Positions 1-13,000 of a DNA stretch of 64,000 bases are shown one piece after another. The notes beneath the pieces are model-generated. The model had not been told where the DNA came from, did not search any database, and saw only the letters and a list, made by a program, of their open reading frames with translations. Position 1 is the first letter of the stretch. Every line of letters begins with the position of its first letter. The stretch covers positions 25,791,398 to 25,855,397 of the forward strand of contig NC_092577.1 of NCBI RefSeq assembly GCF_037975245.1. The letters are read 5' to 3'. A program made the translations under genes and the position numbers. Source of the stretch: Apostichopus japonicus (Eukaryota > Echinodermata > Holothuroidea > Aspidochirotida > Stichopodidae).

Positions 1-763
1 TCGGTATCGCACTTTCGATTTACCGGTATCGCACATACGATTTATCTGCACCGCACATTCGATTTATCGGTACCGCAATATCGATTAATGGGTAACGCAC
101 ATTCGATTTATCGGTACCGCACCTTTAGATTATCGGTATCGCACATTCGATATATCGGTAACGCACATTCGACTTATCGGTATCGTAAATTTAATTTATC
201 GGTATCGCTCATTCGATTTATCGGTATCGCACTGTCCATATATCGGTATCGCACATTCGATTTACCGGTCTCGCACATTCGATTTATCGGTACCGCACAT
301 ACGATTTATCGGTACCGCACATTTGATTGATCGTTATCGCACATTCGATTTATCGGTACCGCACAATCGATTTACGGTCCCGCACAATCGATTTATCGGT
401 ACCGCAATATCGAATTATCGGTACCGCACATTCGATTTATCGGTCCCGCACAATCGATTTATCGGTACCGCACAATCGATTAATCGGTCCCGCACAATCT
501 ATTTATAGGTATCGCAATATCGATTAATCGGTCTCGCACATTCGACTTATCGGTATCGTAAATTTAATTTATCGGTATCGCGCATTCGATTTATCGGTAT
601 CGCACATTCCATTTATCGGTATCGCACATTCGATTTACCGGTATCGCACATTCGATTTATCGGTACCGCACATTTGATTTGTCGTTATCGCACATTCTAT
701 TTATCGGTACCGCAATATCGATTTATCGGTACCGCACAATCGATTTATCGGTACCGCACAATC

Positions 764-960
764 GATGTATTGGTACCGCACATTCGATTTATCGGTATCG
801 CACGTTCGATTTATCGTTTTCACACATTCGATATATCGGTCCCGCACAATCGATTTATCGGTACCGCACATTCGACTTATCGGTATCGTAAATTTAATTT
901 ATCGGTATCGCGCATTCGATTAAACGGTATCTCGCATTCGATTTATCGGTAACGCACTTT
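764..960 (+). repeat. Recurrent TTGGTACC cassette (type example)
   Basis: About nine monomers in fixed order: GATGTATTGGTACC (or GATTTATTGGTACC), GCACGTTCG, TTATCGTTTTCACAC, GGTCCCGCACAATCG, GACTTATCGG, TCGTAAATTTAATTTA, GCGCATTCGATTAAACGG, then GGTATCTCGC or GGTATCGCGC. Further full or near-full copies begin near 1,602, 3,116, 3,906, 7,217, 10,241, 11,430, 13,225, 14,454, 15,244, 19,539, 20,459, 43,409 and 43,893. Shorter forms lie near 30,832, 35,388, 37,337, 38,802 and 45,319. The fixed order across blocks shows that the unit of spread is larger than one monomer. Confidence 0.85.
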
Positions 961-1179
961 CGATTAATCGGTACCGCACATTCGATTGATCGGTAGCGCA
1001 CAATCTATTTATCGGTATCGCACATTCCATTTATCGGTACCGCAATATCGATTAATCGGTCTCGCACATTCGATTTATCGGTCCCGCACATTCGATTTAT
1101 CGGTACCGCACATTCGATTTATCGGTAGCAATATCGATTTATCGGTATCGCACATTCGATTTATCGGTCCCGCACAATC

Positions 1180-1285
1180 GATTTATAGGTATCGCAACAT
1201 CGATTAATCGGTCTCGCACATTCGATTTATCGGTAGCAATATCGATTAATCGGTATCGCACATTCCATTTATCGGTATCGCACTT
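1180..1285 (+). repeat. Recurrent 20-mer cassette (type example)
   Basis: A five-unit order found in most blocks: TTATAGGTATCGCAA, GATTAATCGGTCTCGC, GATTTATCGGTAGCAATAT (the 20-bp unit, lacking two bases of the GGTACCGC core), GATTAATCGGTATCGC and CATTCCATTTATCGG. Further copies lie near 4,785, 5,593, 6,340, 8,140, 8,950, 9,690, 12,210, 12,740, 16,100, 24,410, 25,200 and 27,895. Each 20-bp unit shifts the register by 2 bp, which explains why many repeat offsets are a few bases short of a multiple of 22. Confidence 0.82.
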
Positions 1286-1509
1286 TCGATTTACCGGTAT
1301 CGCACATACGATTTATCGGCACCGCACATTCGAATTATCGGTACCGCAATATCGATTTATCGGAAACGCACATTCGATTAAACGGTATCGCACATTCGAT
1401 TTATCGGTAGCGCACAATCGATTTATCGGTAACGCCCATTCGACTTATCGGTATCGTAAATTTAATTTATCGGTATCGCGCATTCGATTAAACGGTATCG
1501 CACATTTGA

Positions 1510-2382
1510 TTTACCGTTATCGCACATTCTATTTATCGGTACCGCACGTTCGATTTATCGGTACCGCACAATCGATTTATCGGTACCGCACATTCGATGT
1601 ATTGGTACCGCACATTCGATTTATCGGTATCGCACGTTCGATTTATCGTTTTCACACATTCGATATATCGGTCCCGCACAATCGATTTATCGGTACCGCA
1701 CATTCGACTTATCGGTATCGTAAATTTAATTTATCGGTATCGCGCATTCGATTAAACGGTATCTCGCATTCGATTTATCGGTAACGCACATTCGATTAAT
1801 CGGTACCGCACATTCGATTGATCGGTAGCGCACAATCGATTTATCGGTATCGCACATTCCATTTATCGGTACCGCAATATCGATTAATCGGTCTTGCACA
1901 TTCGATTTACCGGTATCGCACATTCCATTTATCGGTCCCGCACAATCGATTTATCGGTACCGCAATATCGATTTATCGGTACCGCAATATCGATTTATAG
2001 GTACCGCACATTCGATTTATCGGTACCGCAATATCGATTTATCGGTATCGCACATTCGATTTATCGGTACCGCAATATCGATTAATCGGTATCGCACATT
2101 CGATTTAACGTTAGCAATATCGATTAATCGGTATCGCACATTCCATTTATCGGTATCGCACATTCGATTTAACGGTATCGCACCTACGATTTATCGGTAC
2201 CGCACATACGATTTATCGGTAACGCACATTTGATTTATCGTTATCGCACATTCGATTTATCGGTACCGCAATATCGATTTATCGGTCCAGCACAATTGAT
2301 TTATCGGTACCGCAATATCGATATATCGGTACCGCACATTCGATTTATCGGTACCGCAATATCGATTTATCGGTACCGCACA
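1510..2382 (+). repeat. 1,514-bp higher-order repeat, copy 1
   Basis: The interval matches about 3,024-3,896 at a constant offset of 1,514 bp, seen for markers at 1,602, 1,726, 1,818, 1,894 and 2,230. 1,514 equals 69 monomers minus 4 bp, as expected if the unit contains two of the 20-bp monomers with GGTAGCAATAT or the related GTTAGCAATAT. The copies share the GATGTATTGGTACC monomer, the TAAATTTAATTTA monomer, GATTAAACGG, and GTCTTGCAC near 1,893. The match ends near 2,382, where copy 1 reads CACATTCG and copy 2 reads CACAATCG. Confidence 0.85.
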
Positions 2383-3023
2383 TTCGATTTATCGGTACCG
2401 CAATATCGATTAATCGGTATCGCACCTTCGATTTATCGGTACCGCACATTCGATTTATCGGTACCGCACCTTCGATTTATCGGTACCGCAATATCGATTT
2501 ATCGGTATCGCACATTCGATTTACCGGTATCGCACTTTCGATTTATCGGTCCCGCACAATCGATTTATCGGTACCGCAATAGCGATTTATCGGTATCGCA
2601 CATTCGATTTATCGGTACCGCAATATCGATTAATCGGTATCGCACGTTCGATTTATCGTTAGCAATATGGATTAATCTGTATCGCACATTCCATTTATCG
2701 GTATCGCACATTCGATTTACCGGTATTGCACCTACTATTTATCGGTACCGCTCATACGATTTATCGGTAACGCACATTTGAATGATCGTTATCGCACATT
2801 CGATTTATCGGTACCGCACAATCGATTTATCGGTCCAGCACAATCGATTTATCGTTACCGCAATATCGATTTATCGGTACCGCACAATCGATTTATCGGT
2901 ATCGTAAATTTAATTTATCGGTATCGCGCATTCGATTTATCGGTATCGCACATTCCATTTATCGGTATCGCACATTCGATTTACCGGTATCGCACATTCG
3001 ATTTATCGGTACCGCACATGTGA

Positions 3024-3896
3024 TTAATCGTTATCGCACATTCTATTTATCGGTACCGCAATATCGATTTATCGGTACCGCACAATCGATTTATCGGTAC
3101 CGCACATTCGATGTATTGGTACCGCACATTCGATTTATCGGTATCGCACGTTCGATTTATCGTTTTCACACATTCGTTATATTGGTCCCGCACAATCGAT
3201 TTATCGGTACCGAACATTCGACTTATCGGTATCGTAAATTTAATTTATCGGTATCGCGCATTCGATTAAACGGTATCTCGCATTGGATTGATCGGTAACG
3301 CACATTCGATTAATCGGTACCGCACATTCGATTGATCGGTAGCGCACAATCGATTTATCGGTATCGCACATTCCATTTATCGGTACCGCAATATCGATTA
3401 ATCGGTCTTGCACATTCGATTTACCGGTATCGCACATTCCATTTATCGGTCCCGCACAATCGATTTATCGGTACCGCAATATCGATTTATCGGTACCGCA
3501 ATATCGATTTATAGGTACCGCACATTCGATTTATCGGTACCGCAATATCGATTTATCGGTATCGCACATTCGATTTATCGGTACCGCAATATCGATTAAT
3601 CGGTATCGCACATTCGATTTAACGTTAGCAATATCGATTAATCGGTATCGCACATTCCATTTATCGGTATCGCACATTCGATTTAACGGTATCGCACCTA
3701 CGATTTATCGGTACCGCACATACGATTTATCGGTAACGCACATTTGATTTATCGTTATCGCACATTCGATTTATCGGTACCGCAATATCGATTTATCGGT
3801 CCAGCACAATCGATTTATCGGTACCGCAATATCGATATATCGGTACCGCACATTCGATTTATCGGTACCGCAATATCGATTTATCGGTACCGCACA
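3024..3896 (+). repeat. 1,514-bp higher-order repeat, copy 2 (partial)
   Basis: Second copy of the unit at 1,510. It differs by a few substitutions, for example TTCGTTATATTGG near 3,174 where copy 1 has TTCGATATATCGG, and ATTGGATTGATCGG near 3,282 where copy 1 has ATTCGATTTATCGG. After about 3,896 the sequence jumps back to the GATGTATTGGTACC cassette instead of continuing the copy 1 order. From 3,340 it also forms the left end of the 3.3-kb unit, so the two periodicities are nested. Confidence 0.8.
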
Positions 3897-6650
3897 ATCG
3901 ATGTATTGGTACCGCACATTCGATTTATCGGTATCGCACATTCGATTTATCGTTTTCACACGTTCGATATATCGGTCCCGCACAATCGATTTATCGGTAC
4001 AACACATTCGACTTATCGGTATCGTAAATTTAATTTATCGGTATCGCGCATTCCATTAAACGGTATCTCGCATTCGATTTATCGGTAACGCACTTTCGAT
4101 TAATCGGTACCGCATATTCGATTGATCGGTAGCGCACCATCGATTTATCGGTATCGCACATTCCATTTATCGGTACCGCAATATCGATTAGTCGGTCTCG
4201 CACATTCGATTTACCGGTATCGCACTTTCGATTTATCGGTCCCGCACAATCGATTTATCGGTACCGCAATATCGATTTATCGGTACCGCAATATCGGTTT
4301 ATAGGTACCGCACATTCGATTTATCGGTGCCGCAATATCGATTTATCGTTATCGCACATTCGATTTATCGGCACCGCACATTCGATTTATCGGTACCGCA
4401 ATATCGATTTATCGGTATCGCACATTCGATTTATCGTTACCGCACATTCTATCTATCGGTATCGTAAATTCGAATTATCGCTATCGCACGTTCGATTTAT
4501 CGGTACCGCACATTCTATTTATCGGTGCTGCACAATCGATTTATCGGTACAGCACATTCGATTTATCGGTACCGCAATATCGATTAATCGGTCTCGCACA
4601 TTCGATTTATCGGTATCGTACATTCGATTTACCGGTATCGCACATTCGATTTATCGGCACTGCACATTCGATTTATCGGCACGGCACATTCGATTTATCG
4701 GTACCGCACATTCAATTTATCGATATCGCACAATCGATTTATCGGTACCGCACATTCGATTTATCGGTCCCGCACAATCGATTGATAGGTATCGCAATAT
4801 CGATTAATCGGTCTCGCACATTCGATTTATCGGTAGCAATATCGATTAATCGGTATCGCACATTCGATTTATCGGTATCGCAAATTCGATTTACCGGTAT
4901 CGCACATACGATTTATCGGTATCGCACATTCCATTTATCGGTATCGCACATTCGATTTACCGTTATCGCACATTCGATTTATCGGTACCGCAATATCGAT
5001 TTATCGGTCCCGCACAATCGATTTATCGGTAACGCAATATCGATTTATCGGTACCGCAATATCGATTTATCGGTACCGCAATATCGATTTATCGGTACCA
5101 CACAATCGATTTATCGGTACCGCACATTCGATTTATCGGTATCGCGCATTCGATTTATCGGTATCGTAAATTTAATTTATCGGTATCGCGCATTCGATTT
5201 ATCGGTATCGCACCTTCGATTTTTCGGTCCCGCACAATCGATTTATAGGTATCGCAATATCGATTAATCGGTCTCGCACATTTGATTTATCGGTAGCAAT
5301 ATCGATTAATCGGTATCGCACATTCCATTTATCGGTATCGCACATTCGATTTACCGGTATCGCACATTCGATTTATCGGTAACGCACATACGATTTATCG
5401 TTATCGCACCTTCGATTTATCGGTACCGCAATATCGATTAATCGGTACCGCACAATCGATTTATCGGTACCGCACATTCGATTTATCGGTACCGCACATT
5501 CGATTTATCGGTACCGAACTTTCGATTTAACGGTCCCGCACAATCGATTTATCGGTACCGCACAAACGATTTATCGGTCCCGCACAATCGATTTATAGGT
5601 ATCGCAATATCGATTAATCGGTCTCGCACATTCGATTTATCGGTAGCAATATCGATTAATCGGTATCGCACATTCCATTTATCGGTACCGCACATTCGAT
5701 TATTCGGTACCGCACATTCGATTAATGGGTATTGTACATTCGATTTATCGGTACCGCATAAACGATTTATCGGTACCGCACATTCTATTGATCGGTACCG
5801 CAGATTCGATTTACCGGTATCGCACATACGATTTATAGGCACCGCACATTCGATTTATCGGTCAAGCACAATCGATTTATAGGTATCGCAATATCGATTT
5901 ACCAGTATCGCACATACGATTTATCGGCACCGCACATTCGATTTATCGGTAGCGCACAATCGATTTATCGGGATCACACATTCGATTTATCGTGATCGCA
6001 CATTCGATTTACCGGTACCGCACTTTCGATTTATGGGTCCCGCACAATCGATTTATCGGTACCGCACAATCGATTTATCGGTCCTGCACAATCGATTTAT
6101 AGGTATCGCAATATCGATTAATCGGTATCGCGTATCGATTTATCGGTACCGCACTTTCGATTTATCGGTACCGCACAATCGATTTATCGGTACCGCAATA
6201 TCGATTTATCGGTACCGCACAATCGATTTATCGGTACCGCACATTCGATTTATCGGTACCGCGCATTCGATTTATCTGTACCGCACTTTCGATTTATCGG
6301 TATCGCACCTTCGATTTATCCGTCCCGCACAATCGATTTATAGGTATCGCAATATCGATTAATCGGTCTCGCACATTCGATTTATCGGTAGCAATATCGA
6401 TTAATCGGTATCGCACATTCCATTTATCGGTATCGCACATTCGATTTACCGGTATCGCACATACGATTTATCGGCACCGCACATTCGATTTATCGGTACC
6501 GCAATATCGATTTATGGGTAACGCACAATCGATTTATCGGTACCGCACCTTCGATTTATCGGTCCCGCACATTCGATTTATCGGTATCGCACATTCGATT
6601 AAACGGTATCGCACATTCGATTTATCGGTAACGCACATTCGACTTATCGG
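3340..6650 (+). repeat. 3.3-kb higher-order unit, copy 1
   Basis: This 3,311-bp unit is directly followed by a second copy. Offset 3,311 holds for markers at 3,408, 3,744, 3,771 and 4,122, and becomes 3,353 for markers at 4,782, 5,549, 6,033 and 6,514. The 42-bp change is one 20-bp plus one 22-bp monomer missing near 4,610. Private markers include GCATAAACGATTT near 5,756, GGGTATTGTACATTCG near 5,728, the 21-bp unit ending GCGTAT near 6,129, and GATTTATCGTGATCGC near 5,985. The left edge falls inside a monomer, at GATTGATCGGTA followed by GCGCAC. Confidence 0.9.
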
Positions 6651-9600
6651 TAGCGCACAATCGATTTATCGGTATCGCACATTCCATTTATCGGTACCGC
6701 AATATCGATTAATCGGTCTTGCACATTCGATTTACCGGTATCGCACATTCCATTTATCGGTCCCGCACAATCGATTTATCGGTACCGCAATATCGATTTA
6801 TCGGTACCGCAATATCGATTTATAGGTACCGCACATTCGATTTATCGGTACCGCAATATCGATTTATCGGTATCGCACATTCGATTTATCGGTACCGCAA
6901 TATCGATTAATCGGTATCGCACATTCGATTTAACGTTAGCAATATCGATTAATCGGTATCGCACATTCCATTTATCGGTATCGCACATTCGATTTAACGG
7001 TATCGCACCTACGATTTATCGGTACCGCACATACGATTTATCGGTAACGCACATTTGATTTATCGTTATCGCACATTCGATTTATCGGTACCGCAATATC
7101 GATTTATCGGTCCAGCACAATCGATTTATCGGTACCGCAATATCGATATATCGGTACCGCACATTCGATTTATCGGTACCGCAATATCGATTTATCGGTA
7201 CCGCACAATCGATGTATTGGTACCGCACATTCGATTTATCGGTATCGCACATTCGATTTATCGTTTTCACACGTTCGATATATCGGTCCCGCACAATCGA
7301 TTTATCGGTACAACACATTCGACTTATCGGTATCGTAAATTTAATTTATCGGTATCGCGCATTCCATTAAACGGTATCTCGCATTCGATTTATCGGTAAC
7401 GCACTTTCGATTAATCGGTACCGCATATTCGATTGATCGGTAGCGCACCATCGATTTATCGGTATCGCACATTCCATTTATCGGTACCGCAATATCGATT
7501 AGTCGGTCTCGCACATTCGATTTACCGGTATCGCACTTTCGATTTATCGGTCCCGCACAATCGATTTATCGGTACCGCAATATCGATTTATCGGTACCGC
7601 AATATCGGTTTATAGGTACCGCACATTCGATTTATCGGTGCCGCAATATCGATTTATCGTTATCGCACATTCGATTTATCGGCACCGCACATTCGATTTA
7701 TCGGTACCGCAATATCGATTTATCGGTATCGCACATTCGATTTATCGTTACCGCACATTCTATCTATCGGTATCGTAAATTCGAATTATCGCTATCGCAC
7801 GTTCGATTTATCGGTACCGCACATTCTATTTATCGGTGCTGCACAATCGATTTATCGGTACAGCACATTCGATTTATCGGTACCGCAATATCGATTAATC
7901 GGTCTCGCACATTCGATTTATCGGTAGCAATATCGATTAATCGGTATCGCACATTCCATTTATCGGTATCGTACATTCGATTTACCGGTATCGCACATTC
8001 GATTTATCGGCACTGCACATTCGATTTATCGGCACGGCACATTCGATTTATCGGTACCGCACATTCAATTTATCGATATCGCACAATCGATTTATCGGTA
8101 CCGCACATTCGATTTATCGGTCCCGCACAATCGATTGATAGGTATCGCAATATCGATTAATCGGTCTCGCACATTCGATTTATCGGTAGCAATATCGATT
8201 AATCGGTATCGCACATTCGATTTATCGGTATCGCAAATTCGATTTACCGGTATCGCACATACGATTTATCGGTATCGCACATTCCATTTATCGGTATCGC
8301 ACATTCGATTTACCGTTATCGCACATTCGATTTATCGGTACCGCAATATCGATTTATCGGTCCCGCACAATCGATTTATCGGTAACGCAATATCGATATA
8401 TCGGTACCGCAATATCGATTTATCGGTACCGCAATATCGATTTATCGGTACCACACAATCGATTTATCGGTACCGCACATTCGATTTATCGGTATCGCGC
8501 ATTCGATTTATCGGTATCGTAAATTTAATTTATCGGTATCGCGCATTCGATTTATCGGTATCGCACCTTCGATTTTTCGGTCCCGCACAATCGATTTATA
8601 GGTATCGCAATATCGATTAATCGGTCTCGCACATTTGATTTATCGGTAGCAATATCGATTAATCGGTATCGCACATTCCATTTATCGGTATCGCACATTC
8701 GATTTACCGGTATCGCACATTCGATTTATCGGTAACGCACATACGATTTATCGTTATCGCACCTTCGATTTATCGGTACCGCAATATCGATTAATCGGTA
8801 CCGCACAATCGATTTATCGGTACCGCACATTCGATTTATCGGTACCGCACATTCGATTTATCGGTACCGAACTTTCGATTTAACGGTCCCGCACAATCGA
8901 TTTATCGGTACCGCACAAACGATTTATCGGTCCCGCACAATCGATTTATAGGTATCGCAATATCGATTAATCGGTCTCGCACATTCGATTTATCGGTAGC
9001 AATATCGATTAATCGGTATCGCACATTCCATTTATCGGTACCGCACATTCGATTATTCGGTACCGCACATTCGATTAATGGGTATTGTACATTCGATTTA
9101 TCGGTACCGCATAAACGATTTATCGGTACCGCACATTCTATTGATCGGTACCGCAGATTCGATTTACCGGTATCGCACATACGATTTATAGGCACCGCAC
9201 ATTCGATTTATCGGTCAAGCACAATCGATTTATAGGTATCGCAATATCGATTTACCAGTATCGCACATACGATTTATCGGCACCGCACATTCGATTTATC
9301 GGTAGCGCACAATCGATTTATCGGGATCACACATTCGATTTATCGTGATCGCACATTCGATTTACCGGTACCGCACTTTCGATTTATGGGTCCCGCACAA
9401 TCGATTTATCGGTACCGCACAATCGATTTATCGGTCCTGCACAATCGATTTATAGGTATCGCAATATCGATTAATCGGTATCGCGTATCGATTTATCGGT
9501 ACCGCACTTTCGATTTATCGGTACCGCACAATCGATTTATCGGTACCGCAATATCGATTTATCGGTACCGCACAATCGATTTATCGGTACCGCACATTCG

Positions 9601-10003
9601 ATTTATCGGTACCGCGCATTCGATTTATCTGTACCGCACTTTCGATTTATCGGTATCGCACCTTCGATTTATCCGTCCCGCACAATCGATTTATAGGTAT
9701 CGCAATATCGATTAATCGGTCTCGCACATTCGATTTATCGGTAGCAATATCGATTAATCGGTATCGCACATTCCATTTATCGGTATCGCACATTCGATTT
9801 ACCGGTATCGCACATACGATTTATCGGCACCGCACATTCGATTTATCGGTACCGCAATATCGATTTATGGGTAACGCACAATCGATTTATCGGTACCGCA
9901 CCTTCGATTTATCGGTCCCGCACATTCGATTTATCGGTATCGCACATTCGATTAAACGGTATCGCACATTCGATTTATCGGTAACGCACATTCGACTTAT
10001 CGG
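6651..10003 (+). repeat. 3.3-kb higher-order unit, copy 2
   Basis: Tandem copy of 3,340-6,650, 3,353 bp long. It is almost identical to copy 1, with the 42-bp two-monomer insertion near 7,921 (GGTAGCAATAT unit plus GATTAATCGG unit) as the main difference and single substitutions such as TATCGATATATCGG near 8,393 against TATCGATTTATCGG in copy 1. The join between copies lies inside GACTTATCGGTA at 6,641-6,652. At the right end the same GACTTATCGGTA (9,993-10,004) runs on into the TCGTAAATTT monomer. This is what an in-register unequal exchange within one monomer would leave. Confidence 0.9.
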
Positions 10004-13000
10004 TATCGTAAATTTAATTTATCGGTATCGCGCATTCGATTTATCGGTATCGCACATTCCATATATCGGTATCGCACATTCGATTTTCCGGTATCGCACA
10101 TTCGATTTATCGGTACCGCATATACGATTTATCGGTACCGAACTTTTGATTTATCGTTATCGCATATTCGATTTATCGGTACCGCAATATCGATTTATCG
10201 GTACCGCACAATCGATTTATCGGTACCGCACAATCGATTTATTGGTACCGCACATTCGATTTATCGGTATCGCACGTTCGATTTATCGTTTTCACACATT
10301 CGATTTATCGGTCCCGCACAATCGATTTATCGGTACCGCACATTCGACTTATCGTTATCGTAAATTTAATTTATCGGTATCGCGCATTCGATTAAACGGT
10401 ATCGCGCATTCGATTTATCGGTAACGCACTTTCGATTAATCGGTACCGCACATTCGATTTATCGGTACCGCACATTCTATTTATTGGTATCGCACAATCG
10501 ATTAATCGGTCTCGCACATTCGATTTATCGGTAGCGCACAATCGATTTATCGGTATCGCACATTCCATTTATCGGTAACGCAATATCTATTAATCGGTCT
10601 CGCACATTCGATTTACCGGTATCGCACTTTCGATTTATCGCTACCGCACATTCGATTTATCGGTATCGCACATTCGATTAAACGGTATCGCACATTCGAT
10701 TTATCGGTAACGCACATTCGACTTATCGGTATCGTAAATTTAATTTATCGGTATCGCGCATTCGATTTATCGGTATCGCTTATTCCATATATCGGTATCG
10801 CACATTCGATTTTCCGGTATCGCACATTCGATGTATCGGTACCGCACATACGATTTATCGGTACCGCACAATTGATTTATCGTTATCGCATATTCGAGTT
10901 ATCGGTACCGCACATTCGATTTATCGGTACCGCGCAATCGATTTATCGGTACCGCACTTTCGATTTATCGGTATCGCACCTTCGATTTATCGGTCCCGCA
11001 CAATCGATTTATAGGTATCGCAATATCGATTAATCGGTCTCGCACATTCGATTTATCGGTACCGCAATATCGATTTATGGGTAACGCACAATCGATTTAT
11101 CGGTACCGCACCTTCGATTTATCGGTCCCGCACATTCGATTTATCGGTATCGCACATTCGATTAAACGGTATCGCACATTCGATTTATCGGTAACGCACA
11201 TTCGACTTATCGGTATCGTAAATTTAATTTATCGGTATCGCGCATTCGATTTATCGGTATCGCACATTCCATATATCGGTATCGCACATTCGATTTTCCG
11301 GTATCACACATTCGATTTATCGGTACCGCACATTTCATTTATCGTTATCGCATATTCGATTTATCGGTACCGCAATATCGATTTATCGGTACCGCACAAT
11401 CGATTTATCGGTACCGCACAATCGATTTATTGGTACCGCACATTCGATTTATCGGTATCGCACGTTCGATTTATCGTTTTCACACATTCGATTTATCGGT
11501 CCCGCACAATCGATTTATCGGTACCGCACATTCGACTTATCGGTATCGTAAATTTAATTTATCGGTATCGCGCATTCGATTAAACGGTATCGCGCATTCG
11601 ATTTATCGGTAACGCACATTCGATTTATCGGTACCGGAATATCGATTAATCGGTCTGGCACATTCGATTTATCGGTAGCATTATCGATTTACCGGTATCG
11701 CACATTAGATTTATCGGCACGGCACATTCGATTTATCGGCACTGCACATTCAATTTATCGGCACGGCACAATCGATTTATCGGTACCGCACATTCGATTA
11801 ATCGATATCGCTAGTTCGATTTATCGTTATCGCACATTACATTTATTGGTATCTTACATTCGATTTACCGGTATCGCGAATTCGATTTATCGGTACCGCA
11901 CATTCGATTTATCGGTACCGCAATATCGATTTATAGGTATCGCACATTCGATTTACCGGTAACGCACATTCGATTTATCGGCACTGCACATTCGATTTAT
12001 CGGTACCGCAATATCGATTTATCGGTATCGCGCATTCGATTTACCGGTATCGCACTTTCGATTTATCGGTCCCGCACAATCGATTTATCGGTACCGCAAT
12101 ATCGATTTATCGGTACCGCACATTCGATTTATCGGTACCGCACATTCGATTTATCGGTAGCAATATCGATTTATCGGTATCGCACATTCGATTTATCGGT
12201 CCCGCACAATCGATTTATAGGTATCGCAACATCGATTAATCGGTCTCGCACATTCGATTTATCGGTAGCAATATCGATTAATCGGTATCGCACATTCCAT
12301 TTATCGGTATCGCACTTTCGATTTACCGGTATCGCACATACGATTTATCGGCACCGCACATTCGAATTATCGGTACCGCAATATCGATTTATCGGTAACG
12401 CACATTCGATTAAACGGTATCGCACATTCGATTTATCGGTAGCGCACAATCGATTTATCGGTAACGCACATTCGACTTATCGGTATCGTAAATTTAATTT
12501 ATCGGTATCGCTCATTCGATTTATCGGTATCGCACATTCGATTTATCGGTATCGCACATTCGATTTACCGGTATCGCACATTCGATGTATCGGTACCGCA
12601 CATACGATTTATCGGTACCGCACAATTGATTTATCGTTATCGCATATTCGAGTTATCGGTACCGCACATTCGATTTATCGGTACCGCACTTTCGATTTAT
12701 CGGTATCGCACCTTCGATTTATCGGTCCCGCACAATCGATTTATAGGTATCGCAATATCGATTAATCGGTCTCGCACATTCGATTTATCGGTAGCAATAT
12801 CGATTAATCGGTATCGCACATTTCATTTATCGGTATCGCACATTCGATTTACCGGTATCGCACATACGATTTATCGGCACCGCACATTCGATTTATCGGT
12901 ACCGCAATATCGATTTATGGGTAACGCACAATCGATTTATCGGTACCGCACCTTCGATTTATCGGTCCCGCACATTCGATTTATCGGTATCGCACATTCG

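Larger units (their letters stand above)
1..3023 (+). repeat. Higher-order block alpha, copy 1 (left-truncated by the window)
   Basis: This stretch recurs at 18,792-22,000. The alignment starts at base 1 with offset 18,791 and drifts through 18,769, 18,879, 18,857 and 18,835 to about 18,947, mostly in steps of whole monomers (22 or 110 bp). Shared rare variants anchor it: TTATCTGCACC near 50 and 18,834, CCTTTAGATTATCGG near 123, CACTGTCCATATATCGG near 231, and the pair GATTGATCGGTAGCGCAC near 986 and 1,818. Because base 1 lies inside the homology, the block began before the window. No gene is present. Confidence 0.85.

Noticed and set aside
163-215. TATA-box promoter or replication origin in TAAATTTAATTTA
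   Set aside because: It is a monomer variant repeated dozens of times with no associated gene or initiator signal. A/T richness alone is not evidence.
1726-1923. Short reverse-strand open frames with Cys and Lys (recurring near 3,240, 14,578 and 20,583)
   Set aside because: They are the reverse complement of the same repeat and recur only because the block recurs. The Cys spacing follows the monomer period and is not a zinc-finger pattern.
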